DNA of 64,000 nucleotides, taken from positions 3,325,963 through 3,389,962 of the forward strand of contig NC_087382.1 in assembly GCF_963675165.1 (NCBI RefSeq), read 5' to 3'. A program made the translations under genes and the position numbers. The stretch is from Halichondria panicea. Lineage: Eukaryota; Porifera; Demospongiae; Suberitida; Halichondriidae. Shown here piece after piece: positions 53,401 through 64,000 of this stretch. Within the stretch, counting starts at the first letter, position 1, and each line of letters opens with the position of its first letter. The notes under the pieces were generated by a model. It searched no databases, was not told the origin of the DNA, and saw only the letters and a list, made by a program, of their open reading frames with translations.

Positions 53401-55958
53401 TTAGACATGTTATATTCATTTCTGGTATAAGATTACATTTATTATTATATTACTTACATTCAGGAAGTTTACTGCCATAAATTCTGATGTAGTGGACACT
53501 GAATATATAGCTTTAACTATTCTACAAACACTGTTGTTAACTGATCACTCCTATAGATGAGGGGTCCCTGTCATCAGAAAGGCTCCAATACTCAGCAGAT
53601 CCAGTCCAGAGATCTACAATATCATCATCAGCAGGTGGAGACAGCCAGGTCCATACTCAAAGAGGTAAAGTAATTAACACTGCTGGATCAGATGCTTAAA
53701 TAATATTGTGTACTATACAGGGAGTACATGCAGGAAGCGTAAAAACACCGAATTTATTGTGAAAACACCATCACCAGGTTTGTTTGCTTGTAACTGTTAC
53801 ACACTGTTTTTAACTGAAAATGCACTGTCTCCTATAGAGGAGTCAAGGAAAAGGCGCAAGTGCACAGCTTCAGCTAGTGACAAAGTCATTACTACTCAAA
53901 GAGGTAAATTACTGCTGAATCAAATAACTAGATGATTTGTATGTATAATTGTTGACGCCACTAATCAATGCTCATTTCCCCTCTACAGTACCACCTGCTA
54001 ATCGAGTCGCTCTCCAAGAACTAATGAGGCGATACAATCTGACTGATGAGCAAGTCAACAGTGAAATAGTGGATTCTGATATTCCTGAAATGGCCTTATG
54101 TTTTGATGATGTGGACATGTATTCAACTGCAATGGGACTAGCTATTGCTGAACAAGCCGATGTGAAAGAATCACGTGGAAATCAAGCAGCAATGATGAAG
54201 TGCTTGAAAATCTGGAAGGGACATAATCCTTCACGAGCAACTTACAGAGCTCTACTGGGTATCGCACTAAGATTGGGGAAAGGAAACACAGCTGATCAAG
54301 TCTGTCAGCAATTGACCCAACGTAAGTACATGTGTATCAGTGCCCCCCCCCATCTAGAAGGCATAATTACGATAATTGGACTGAATTCACACGATACAAA
54401 AGTGCCTCCTGTGTATGTACAGTGCATCCAGCTTAGAGAGTAGATTACCACAAATGTGTGAGTGGCTGTACTTAAACGTTGATACCTTTTGATTGGAACC
54501 TTTTTAAGAAATGGTGCTGATACCATTGTGTAGGTGAATGAATAAGCTACAACATATCCCAAAAATGTCCATGAAAACATGAGGTGGTGGGTTTGGGGGG
54601 ATTAATAAGAACAACAGTAAATTGTTGTAGTGGGTAATCGGTTAGAGTAATAAAACACTAACCTTAAACAGCTAAGGTCTCAGACTTCATAAGATAATTG
54701 TTGAATGGTTTAGGTGTCCTGGCTATCCTTCATGAGTCTTATATATGTTCACAGTGCCTATAATTCATGATTTACTGGTTTTCAGGTGTACTTTTGGTTA
54801 GAGTAATAACTTCTGAAAAATTAATAGCTTAGCTTTCAAATTTCTCTAATAAGTTTACAGATTAAATTGGCTACATTTTGATACCAAGAACATCCTCTAT
54901 GCTTATTCCATTGCTGAGATAACACTGAAAAACTACAAATTTTACTACTTTCTACTGTTTTGATGATATCAACAGCTGCAAACCAATGACGCTCTAATCA
55001 ACCACATAAGTGGGCACACAATAACTGTACGGCATACAATAACTGTACGCCCACTCTTTATTAAGCTTGTGGTTGATTAAAGCGTCATTGGTTTGTGGTT
55101 AGCAGATGTCAAGAGGTTATACCATAGCAAAGGTACTCGAGCAGCCATGTTGAAGTGTTTGAAAATTTGGAAACAACATAATTCTTCACGAGCAACTTAC
55201 CGAGCTCTACTGGATATCTAGCCTCGATTCCAGGCCGCTAAGAGAGGGCCTGGTATCGACTGTTTGCGCATGCGCCACCTATTACCCAGAAAGTGGGTAA
55301 TTCGGATACCATTGTATTTTGCTCAGTAAAACAATGACGTCACAACGAACGGAAGTGGATTGAAGAAAGTGGATAGAAGTGTGATTGTAGCCCGTGTGAT
55401 AGCATTCTAATAGCTACCCTTAGCCTACTATGTTAACAAAGGACTCACAGCCTGCAACAGTGTGGACCTCTGAACGGAGGGGAAGGCTGACAATAGCCTA
55501 CATGTATATGGATAGGCCACGCCCATCTGACACTAACCTTGGTGAAAGTCGACTCTATCAGAAAGAAATTGCTGCTGTAACCAATACAGCTCTGTATCTA
55601 GCTAGCTAGCTATATAGCTCTGTGTCTGACTTTATGAAGTTTGTCTGTATAATTTATGTTATTCAGGATATAATTCGGGTAAAATTCAGTTTAATGGGAA
55701 ACATTACGGGAATATTATCCAATAATTTTGCGCATGCGCAAGCAGTCAGTAGCAGGCCTAATTGTTTAGGCCTTGAGAAGGAGGCTACTGGATATCGTAC
55801 TAAATTTGGGGAAATGAGAAACAGCTGATAAAATCTGTCAGCAATTGGCCCAATGTAAATACATGTGTATCAGTGCCCCTCCCCCTTTTAACAATAATGT
55901 GCCTCCATGTATGTACATACCATCTACTTTTTCTGTTACAGATCGTACACTGGACTGA
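50449..55958 (+). CDS. Copy D: ankyrin-death protein lacking Roc, COR and Ig exons
   Basis: Thirteen exons (50449-50453, 50505-50555, 50605-50864, 51226-51327, 51402-51503, 51750-51851, 51917-52018, 53206-53316, 53557-53664, 53721-53777, 53838-53903, 53989-54321, 55942-55958) give 471 residues. Residues 20-275 carry seven or more ankyrin repeats, more than copies B or C because the 102-base ankyrin exon occurs four times. A Ser-rich linker follows (SSERLQYSADPVQ, ESRKRRKC), then a complete death domain (MMKCLKIWKGHNP, TYRALLGIALRLGKG). The exon at 53557 joins directly to the last ankyrin exon: both junctions are phase 1, so deleting the Roc-COR-Ig exons kept the frame. The donor at 53317 is GC (ggcaagt), as in copy C. 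A basic RKRRK stretch could be a nuclear signal. Probably cytosolic. Confidence 0.82.
51534..51716. mobile_element. CCGTATAGCGGG foldback in a copy D intron
   Basis: Starts ccgtatagcgggctattttc; the right end (aaataaccaactatatacga) is degraded. It lies between two ankyrin exons. Confidence 0.6.
54979..55095. repeat. Inverted repeat in the last copy D intron
   Basis: caaaccaatgacgctctaat at 54979 is mirrored by taaagcgtcattggtttg ending at 55095. The loop contains two direct copies of acaataactgtacg. Confidence 0.8.
55100..55855 (+). pseudogene. Second, broken death-domain exon in the last copy D intron
   Basis: 55105-55218 and 55788-55855 match the second half of the death exon (MLKCLKIWKQHN, RATYRALLDI, then ETADKICQQL) and its donor region, now aatgtaaat instead of acgtaagt. 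A TAGCCTC element splits it. It looks closer to copy B or C than to copy D's own exon, so it came from another family member. Confidence 0.75.
55219..55787. mobile_element. TAGCCTC-ended element splitting the second death exon
   Basis: Starts TAGCCTCGATTCCAGGCC and ends GAAGGAGGCTA. The 9-base target ctggatatc is present at 55210-55218 and 55788-55796, exactly duplicated. The inner part has further inverted blocks (tgcgcatgcgc). Confidence 0.85.
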
Positions 55959-56328
55959 TGAACTGCATGGTACTTGGTTACACTGTGTCGAACTGTACAG
56001 AACACTCATATTACGATATTGACATAATTATGTAATGTGTTGCATTTTAGTTGACTGCATGTAAAATAGATAATTATCCATTTTGGTACGCTAATGCTAT
56101 TCACTACATTCCATGCATCTTATGTGTTCCTATGAATTTTGTCCAATTGAACATAATAGTATAGTGTCACACACATGCGATCATAATAATTATAATGAAG
56201 CTACGTATAAATAATACGCACACAAACTGGTACACACACAAATACAAAAATTTGTTCTGGACTATAAAAATTGGCATTAGGCCAATACTAATGAGATACG
56301 CATGTATATGATGGTGTACATGTTCTAA

Positions 56329-59300
56329 TTAAGTGTCCCTCTTGTACGAGTACAGCTGCAGGAGGACGTACTGAGCACAGTCAGTGGAGGTCCAATATCC
56401 TGTGTGGGCAGTGAGCGAGTTGATGTAACTATTCTCAGCAAAACTCTCCTTCAACATAAAATCCAGTCGCTCACGAAGCCTCTCTGTAACAGGGGAAAAT
56501 GTATAAATACTTAATTTCCTTTTTTCTGCCACAGGAATTAACTATCCAATGCTACACTGTTTTTTGGATAGTATATACATGTACATGTACATACCGTATA
56601 GCGTGTAATTTTCGTGGGGCAAAATATTCGTGGTTTTCGTGGTTGGAGGTCTGACCACGAATATTTTACCCACAAATGAAGCGACCTTGCCTACCTTTAC
56701 CTGTAGTGCAAACTGCAACAATGAAAATATTACCCACGAAATGTCTCAATATTGCTGAACCACGAATATTTTGTCCCCCGAAAATACCCGCTATACGGTA
56801 CTTAATATACAGAGGTGGCCTTTGTTGAGGGACCTGTAACTTTGTATCACAGTTGGCCTATCTTCTGACGTGTTCCACACAATACAATGTACACTACTAT
56901 GGGTTTGTAGAAAGTAAGTCAATGTATTATGTCCTTACCTTCTGGCTTTAGTGATTTGTCATTGTCTGCCACCTGTGTGAAAAGTGTACGGTGGGTGACT
57001 AAGCTTTCAGAAAATCATAAAATCATTGAATTTGGATCATCAGAACTAGGGAACCCTAAAGCGTTAAATGGAACTTAGCTTTAAACGGCCGGTCCTAACG
57101 TTAATGATTCCAGACCAAATGGAAAGAGAAAAACGGGCTGGAATTGAGGCCATCCCCACCCCACCCCCTGATGATATTACCTTGTCAATGGACTTGGCTC
57201 TAGCCGGCTCAGGAGATGATCTCATAGTTTTAGAGGCAGTGTTACTAGCAAACAGAGCGAGAGAACTGAACCACGACTTCCCCTGACTCGTCTGCAGCTG
57301 TGGTTTGGCCCTCGTACCTTCGGCATGGTCTATTGCATCTTTCGAGATCTTACTCCCACTGTCAATACGAACTGGTTTTATTTGAGCATAGATAGGATTA
57401 ATGAGCGGCTCAAGACGATAGGCCTGTATGTGAAGGGGGTGGAGTGTGTGTGTGTGTGTGTGGGGGGGGGGGGTGGGTTATGATAAATACTAATAAATAC
57501 TAATAAATAACACATAAAATATCATAGGAGTTGAAACAGTTTCTTCAATAATTAACTACCCCCACCTCACACACTCTTCACACACGCCCACTCTCACCAC
57601 TGGATCTGAGGGGTGGTGTACGTTGTGGATACGGTTGCACACGCAGGACGGCAACAGACTCTCGGCACTCATGTGGCTTCTCCGGATGAGGTGTTCGTGC
57701 TCTCGCATCATCAGAAACACGGCCAGCGGAGAACCCAGTGCAAAGAAATGGTCAACCTGAGGGGGGGTGGGGTAGGTGGGTGTGGTCAACACTGGTGAAA
57801 CAGAAAACATTATTTTACATAACGTACCAAAAAACAATTTCTTTATTATATCTATAAAAAAAATATGGTCTGCCCCAAGGCAGTCACTAAACATACAGGC
57901 TTCACTGTAATCCCAAAGACTCACATAAAAGTTGAGTCCCTGTGGCCCCTTCCTCTCTCCTAGCCGGGTCTCCAGCTCAGTCACCCGTGACCGCAGCTTC
58001 TCCAGCTCCAGTCTAGCAGCATAGTCGTCACTCACAGAATAGGTGGAGTCTGATTTGGAAAAAACACAATTCATTTATTATGCAACTACATGAATATGGC
58101 TCAGTACCTGGTTCCTCTGTGTATGCTGGGGGTGGTGAGGCCCTGACCTTTGTGAAAGCCACGCCCCCTGATCCACCGACAAGCTTGACATCTGTATTAG
58201 CAGGTCTGTCACGAGAAGCTCCTTTTGAAGGAATTCCCTGCGTTGCATCCGGTACCGAGGGGGTAAATCCCCCTGCTGGCGATGATTGGTAGTGGGGTAT
58301 TCCCCTAGCCTCGCATGTCTCCAACAGGAGGTCATACGATATGACACTTCCGAGGGAGTGGCCTAGGATGGAGACCGTGCCCCCCTCAGCCAGGAACGTG
58401 GGGTGGCGCTTAATGAACTCTGCATACTGCTTGTGGAGAGCAAACCTGAGGCCATCGCGAATCTGTAATTAAATGGGGTCTAGCTGTCATAGATTACACA
58501 TAAAAACAGAATTGAGATTTTTATAAAGGGACAATACTTCAAAGGAGTCTATGCAGATTACTAGTTTGAATGTCTCAAATCATTACTCAATCAGTAAAGC
58601 AAAAAAATGACTATACAAAGTGATGATTTAACTCACTTCTGGACCGAACTTTGGACTCATGTAGTAAAGCACGTCCAACACGGAGTCATTGAACATTGAG
58701 CGCAGCTTCATTACTCCGTGGGGGGTAATGTCGTTAAGAACCCCTACAGGGGGCAATACAATTAAATGGACAATACCATACGTTATGGACTAACTTAGTA
58801 CTGAAAGTTTAAGATCTCCCTTAGAGCTAAAAAAATATACATTTTATTAGCGAAATACGACCTTCCAAACTCAAGTTATGGCCACTCACAGTTAGCTGGC
58901 ACATTTTGAAGGCCAATTAATATTGACCTCTGTACCTTTATCTAGTGATAGCCAGGTCCGCCACTCTACAGGGATGAACTCTGCCCTCCGAGATGTCCAC
59001 TTGTCATCAAACTGTTTCTTGGCAATCTGAGAACACGTCTGACGAAAACTGCAGGAGAGAAGAAAAGCAATTACATTATTATTATGAATACCAGTGATAA
59101 TACGTATTACCCTCGAGGGCATTACGTTGCTCCAATGCCATTGGAATGTTGCACGAGGGCACACGCAATAATCCACACTCCATAATTATGAGGAGAATAT
59201 ATTTTGTGGTAAAGAGAAATTGAGGATTGAAACTGCCACCACTTTGAAAATTCTAGGCACATTTAAATTCGAAAAAATATTTATTTTAAATTTCTCACTC

Positions 59301-61816
59301 CGTGGCACTCTTGTTGATGCAGCTCATGTCCATGCTCTGTCCGATACCATGTACTACAAACACCACGTGGCCGATGGGGGGCAACATGTCGTCGTTTGTA
59401 GCCTCCTCCTTGTACCCTCGTACCAGCTTGGTACACCCGTACTTGCCACCCTTGCCAAGTTTAGTACCTGAGGGAGACGAAGACACCAATTAAATTGATG
59501 TATGTCAGAATGTCCAAGTCTACAACTTAATCTAGACAAGCTATATGTACGTATCTTTGACTATATCCATTATTTTAGTTTGGAGCAACCATTTTCTAAA
59601 CTAAAAGATGCATTCTGTAGCTCAAGGAGAGGTCAATCACATGACATGTTTAGATCGGATCTGAGGCCAGTTAAAATACACCGATTCTGACCAAAACAAA
59701 GCTATAGCCTTACACTTTTTTCTGCACTTCGGGATTATTGACTCACCAACAATATTCCACAGTTGAGTTGATATCTCTTTCTTAAGTTTTCTGATTTCCC
59801 CGGTCCCCATCCACATGACCTCGTACTTATCCAGAGCCAGACGATGGAGCACCTCTATGTGGGTGGGGGGTTGTTAATACGTGTGTGGGGGATGGGGTGG
59901 GGTCGTTAGTACGTGTGTGTGGGTAGGGGTTGTTAGTACGTGTGGGGGGTGGGGGGTCGTTAGTATGTGTATGTGTGGGGGGGATGGGGGTTGTTAGTTA
60001 TGTGTAAGAGAATGTCAAAGTTTCGAGTATTTGAAATGAGTATGTTAGCCAGTGATGATTAAGACAATGCACAGTACTACACGTACCTTCTTCAGGTTGT
60101 TTGGTAGGCTTGGCTGGCCCGTCAGTCTGAGAGGCGGGGCCGACCTTTGAACCCACACTAACAGTTTCCGCCCACTGTACAAGATCCTCAGCAGACTTTA
60201 CCTAACAAGACAAAGAACATACAAAATCACAAACCTGGAGAAAAATATTCCAGTTATTTTACTTCACAATTGCACAAACCCCTCTTTAATTAGAAATGAA
60301 ATATCAAAGTTCTAATTAACTGTTTCACCTTCTCCCTCCACTGTCTGTCCATGTGGGCGTTCTCAATCAGCTGATGCTCTGCCTCGGGCACTGGATACCA
60401 CTTCTTGTCACCACTGACCTCGAACCAGCATCCTCTCAACACTGGCCACTCCTCCATCTCTGTACGAGACAAATAATTATCGGCGATAGATTTAATATGG
60501 CATTAAATACAGTTAGGAGTTCATTTTAAGTCCAACTACGGCAGTTGTATAGTACAATTAAACCACATTACGGCCCTTTTATGAAGTCCTGATATAGTGT
60601 ATCTACGACTACCATTTTTGGGGAGCAGAATAGGCTAAAAAAAAAAAAAAAACCCATCCCAATTTTTCTACCTAAGAAGGTGAGAATTTCAACTTTCAAA
60701 CTACCCATCTATCTGGTGTGAACTCTCCTAAGGTGGAATGTGTATCCATGTGTTATGAGGAGTACAATAATGCCAGCAATCAGGAACATTCCCAACACTT
60801 TTAGTAATAGGTTTTCCAGTGTCATTCTTTTTTAAGAATTTTACAATCAATTTTTGGTGCAGAAAATTAATGAATATACCGTGTGAAAATTTTTGTGTAT
60901 AAACTTCCCAATTAAAAAACCTATTGCAGTAGAGACAATTTTCATATGATGCTCTACAATACGAAAAATACGAAAATAACCCGCGAAACAGATTGTACTC
61001 TGACCTTTGCTCACCTGACCAGTAGATGTGTCGACACATTCTCTCGAGTATATTCACCTCGTATAGATCCCCCATAACCTGCACTAGGCCAGCCCTCTCT
61101 GAGGTTAGATCACCTCCTACACACTTAGAGTAGCTTTGTTCAAGAGATAGAGAATCAGGGCCGGAAAATGGCAGCCAGAACTTGCCAGGCTCTTGATAGA
61201 ACCAGCGGACTTGTTCGAGAGTGAGTGGGAGTGGTGTAGGAACCGTGGCCTGTGAGGGTGTGTGTGTGGGTGGTGTGTGTGTGTGTGTGTGTGTGTGAAG
61301 TGTGGAGGTGTGTATGTAATCATAACTTTTTTAGCTCTCAAAAATGCTTTTACACAAAACACACAAAATGATTATAATCTACAATTTTTTGTTGTAAACT
61401 CACTGATGCAGTTGGACCGGTTTCCTGACTACGCCCAAACTCTTCCCCGCCCCCTCCATCAGTGGGTGTGGCCACGACTCCGGGTATGTCCAGTCTGTCA
61501 TCGTTAAGGACAGCGTCTATTGCTCGAGCTGGTATGAGCTGAGACCTGGGAGGTGGTGGTCTGGGAGGCCTCTTAGGCTTAGGGGACTCGGCTAGAGCTG
61601 TCAATATGTCATCGTCACCCTCTGTGTGTGTGCGTGGGTGGTGGGTGGTGTGTGTGCGTGGGTGGTGTGTGTGTGTGTGTGTACTAGATAATTTAATACG
61701 ATAATCCGAATAGACTCTAGTTTGTGTGTGTGTGTGTATATGTGCTTACCCAGTGTTGATAGGTCAGGGTACAGGGAGCCAGCCTCGGGTCCAGGTTCAT
61801 TAACTTGGTTTGCCAT
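56329..61816 (-). CDS. DDHD-domain phospholipase A1 (PA-PLA1 family)
   Basis: Fifteen exons (61816-61750, 61621-61404, 61249-61015, 60459-60329, 60201-60087, 59854-59747, 59467-59299, 59048-58936, 58743-58637, 58462-58108, 58049-57925, 57756-57598, 57423-57181, 56972-56939, 56483-56329) sum to exactly 778 codons, 777 residues, between human DDHD2 (about 711) and DDHD1 (about 900). A WWE-like N-terminal module (RWFYQEPGKFWLPFSGPDS) comes first, then GHVVFVVHGIGQ and the lipase motif GHSLGS with the expected catalytic serine. The DDHD domain runs from HFFALGSPLAVFLMM through HPSDPVAYRLEPLI to AENSYINSLTAHTGYWTSTD. I see no SAM domain. These enzymes cleave the sn-1 acyl chain of phospholipids and act on secretory and mitochondrial membranes. 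Whether it is closer to DDHD1 or DDHD2 is unsettled. Its last exon was copied at least twice upstream. Confidence 0.95.
56594..56798. mobile_element. CCGTATAGC foldback in the last DDHD intron
   Basis: ccgtatagcgtgtaattttc at the left is mirrored by aaaatacccgctatacgg at 56798, with TA on both sides. It is about 205 bases and closest in size and sequence to the element at 3657. Confidence 0.75.
59859..60005. repeat. G-rich GT minisatellite in a DDHD intron
   Basis: About four to five degenerate units of gtgtgtgggggatggggtgg followed by gttagtac. The plus strand has repeated runs of four or more G; the transcript strand is C-rich. Confidence 0.85.
61256..61310. repeat. GT microsatellite
   Basis: tgtgtgtg runs with short interruptions, in a DDHD intron; a similar tract lies at 61620-61740. 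Confidence 0.85.
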
Positions 61817-62099
61817 CTTTTAACTTTACGGCAGAGCTAGCTAGGATCCTAGGCCTAGGATCTAGGAGCAGCTTTTGTTTTATGACGACTCGACTGGAAC
61901 CAAAATGGTAAAGAGCGTTAATCCCACACACTATAGACACACTCTTCATATTCATCTTCTAAAGTCCACGCTCCTTTCCAAACCTAACACATGTAGAAGA
62001 AATAATTATAATTATAGTTTCAAGATGCAAGCGCTATCAATGCTAGTCGTAAGAAACTAGACAGAATCGATAAGAGAGGTCTTACAGCTGTACAGAGAA
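61817..62099. promoter_or_regulatory. Likely shared divergent promoter, DDHD and SR-rich genes
   Basis: Only 283 bases separate two divergent start codons, so both 5' UTRs and promoters must fit here unless upstream noncoding exons exist. I see no clear TATA box near either end. The DDHD-proximal half carries the palindrome ctaggatcctaggcctagga. Confidence 0.4.
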
Positions 62100-63878
62100 A
62101 TGGGCTCCTCTTCTGACCATCACAAGTCTCACAGCAAGCACTCAAAACACAAGAAGCACAAACACCATCACAAGCACAAACATCGTCACAAGAAATCACA
62201 CAAAAGGGACAAATCACACGACTCCAATCATGAGGTGACCAGTCCCATTATAAATTATATATAAGATATTTATCTGTTGTTTACTCTCTTGTGTACACGT
62301 TTGCAATGCAATGTTACGTACAATTTTCAATTTCCATTTAATACATAGCAAGGATCATGAGGCTTATACGGCACCAGATGTGCACCGGATGTGGAAACGC
62401 CTTAATTTTTGTTACTTTTCCTTTGCTAACCCTAACCCTTCCCTTCCACAATTACATCCGTTGCCGTATATGCCACTTGATCCCGATACTGTACATCACG
62501 TCGATACTGTACTGCTGTTGTTCTATCTTACTACTTCATCAACACACGACTTTCAATCTCATAAATTGTATCTGTTTACGTTTATTATCGGAGCACAGGT
62601 TGACTTGGCCAGCGACATTTTGGGAAAGACGTTGAAAAGTTTGGAGCATAAGGTTCGTCTGTTATATGTGCACGTGTGTGTATGATTGAACTTTGACCCC
62701 CACAGGAGGAGATCAACAGCAGTACGTTAGAGTTGGTGATGACAGAGCACCTCCTCTCACAATTGGAGGCAGCACAAGACGAAAGCGACAACGACTCTGA
62801 AAGTTCGGCCGATGAAAAACCCAAGAAAAGTCCCGTCCCCTCCCAAAAAACTATCGCCATTATTAACGATCCTCAAGTCACTAGTACTAGCAGCATGGAG
62901 CCTAGCAACAAACCTAGCAACGGGGAGCCTAGCAACAAGCCTAGCAACAGAGTAATGACCATTAACATTATCTCTAAAACGCTTCCCTCAATTATTGAAT
63001 CCATGAATAGTAACGACGACGATAAAATGGAGTCAAAGAAATCATCTTCTGTCATAGCCAGTGGCCTGTCTGATGATGTGATTGTTACCTATAGCAACTT
63101 AAGGCCGACTGAAAGCAGCTCAACAAACGGTACCACAACTAATACAGCAGCTGAGGGAAAAGCCTCAAAACAGTCGGAAGGAGACAATAAAGAAAGAAAA
63201 AACCGCAAAAGATCGTCGTCTAGAAGTCCCTCACGTAGCAAAGAAAGTTCTAAAAGAAGAAGGTACATTTTACACACTCGTGACATTTTTTGCTCTCTCA
63301 ATAAAATTTTTACGCTAAAATTTTTACGCTAAAACTTGTTGATCTCTACATGTATTTGTGCATACTCCTCTCTCTTGTTTCTCGTTGCAGAAGGTCAAGG
63401 TCTCATTCCAGATCACGGAGGTCAAGGTCTAGGGATAGAAGAAGATCAAGAGATAAGCGATCGCGTTCCAGAGACAGAGGTTATAAAAGCAAGAGGAGGT
63501 CCCGTTCCAGAGACAGAAGCAAGAGATCACGTTCCAGGGACAGAAGCAAGAGATCGCGTTCCAGGGACAGAAGCAAGAGATCGCGTTCCAGGGACAGAAG
63601 CAAGAGATCGCGTTCTAGAGATAGAAGATCATGTTCCAAGGACAGAAGCAAGAGATCGCGTTCCAGAGACAGAAGCAGAAGGTCCTCATACCGGCATAGA
63701 TCACGCTCTCCTAGAAGAAGTTATTCTCAACGAAAGTAAGAAAAAACGTTCATTGACTTTGAAATTTGTGATGTATGTGTGTAGGAGTCCTCGAAGAAGG
63801 CACAGAAGTTCGTCTAGCAGAAGCAAGTCTCGTTCCAGTTCCAGGCCACCGTCTAGATCCAGTTCCAAAGCAAGGTAG
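62100..63878 (+). CDS. SR-rich nuclear protein, 394 residues
   Basis: Five exons (62100-62234, 62599-62652, 62706-63262, 63391-63735, 63785-63878) give 395 codons including a TAG stop. The N-terminus is an almost unbroken His-Lys tract (KHKKHKHHHKHKHRHKK). Residues 46-75 (VDLASDILGKTLKSLEHKEE) are a likely helix. A Ser/Asp-rich and then Ser/Thr/Asn-rich segment follows, and the last 150 residues are RS and RD dipeptides. RS domains mediate contacts among splicing factors and are phosphorylated by SR kinases; a nuclear-speckle location is expected. No RNA-recognition motif is visible, so it is not a classical SRSF protein, and I cannot assign it to a named family. The terminal GGTAG could also serve as a weak donor, so a further exon beyond the window is possible. 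Confidence 0.8.
63506..63665 (+). repeat. Coding 27-base repeat, RS region
   Basis: About six copies of a 27-base unit (cagaagcaagagatcgcgttc and so on) encode a nine-residue SKRSRSRDR block. Units differ mainly by single bases, so the tract probably varies in length between individuals. Confidence 0.85.
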
Positions 63879-64000
63879 TGTGCTAGCTGTTGTATACCGT
63901 AGCGCTAGAAATTAATGAGTCCGTCGTACTACAACTAATGCTATTATATTCGAGTGGCTATCATTCTGATACTTTTGTACCATACTGGTTAATTTGAAGC

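Noticed and set aside
57068-57286. Plus-strand ORF of 72 residues
   Set aside because: It is the antisense of the DDHD exon 57181-57423, whose splice sites, phase and family motif (AYRLEPLI) are clear.
62311-62685. Plus-strand ORFs inside the first intron of the SR-rich gene
   Set aside because: They overlap the intron and the 54-base exon 62599-62652 in other frames and have no recognisable content.
1-64000. tRNA, rRNA or other structured RNA genes
   Set aside because: I saw no cloverleaf with box A and B sequences and no ribosomal motif while reading both strands, but a covariance-model scan would be needed to be sure.

Overview
The window is animal nuclear DNA: single-copy metazoan genes (bystin, an alsin/ALS2-type exchange factor, a DDHD phospholipase, an SR-rich protein) split by short GT-AG introns (often 45-120 bases) in an AT-rich background with many short palindromes and foldback elements. 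Introns in every multi-exon gene, and tandem families built from ankyrin, Roc-COR, Ig-like, ZU5-like and death domains, point to an early-branching invertebrate. A demosponge is my best guess, by inference only. Nothing here is bacterial.

Layout. 1-2166: 5' part of a secreted beta-helix repeat protein (minus strand, runs off the left edge). 4173-13261: a duplicated block on the minus strand with a 7TM receptor, two intact GT14 glycosyltransferase genes, broken copies of both, and bystin at the far end. Short bystin 3' fragments mark the old unit boundaries. 13901-22479 (+): the PH-MORN-VPS9 half of an alsin gene; its 5' part was not found. The last alsin intron holds an unusual tandem array of palindromic units (20611-22360).

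23108-55958 (+): four tandem relatives of one gene, here called A, B, C and D. All start on the same five-base coding exon (ATG GA). A is a short ankyrin-only remnant. B encodes ankyrin-Roc-COR-Ig-death (1208 aa). C adds a ZU5-like and a UPA-like region but has a stop inside the death domain (1518 aa). D has lost the Roc, COR and Ig exons yet stays in frame as ankyrin-death (471 aa). Copies of the last exons of the two flanking genes, alsin and DDHD, lie between the copies, so the array grew by duplication of a block spanning both neighbours' 3' ends.

56329-61816 (-): a complete 15-exon DDHD phospholipase gene (777 aa). 62100-63878 (+): a five-exon SR-rich protein gene (394 aa) whose ATG is 283 bases from the DDHD ATG.

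Mobile DNA is plentiful: a family of elements with TAGCCTC ends flanked by 9-base target duplications (five copies, one nested in another), a separate CCGTATA-ended foldback family, other inverted repeats, and a decayed reverse-transcriptase tail. I built the exon models by hand from splice signals and reading frame. Every complete multi-exon model sums to a whole number of codons, which supports the phases; individual exon edges may still be off by a base or two.
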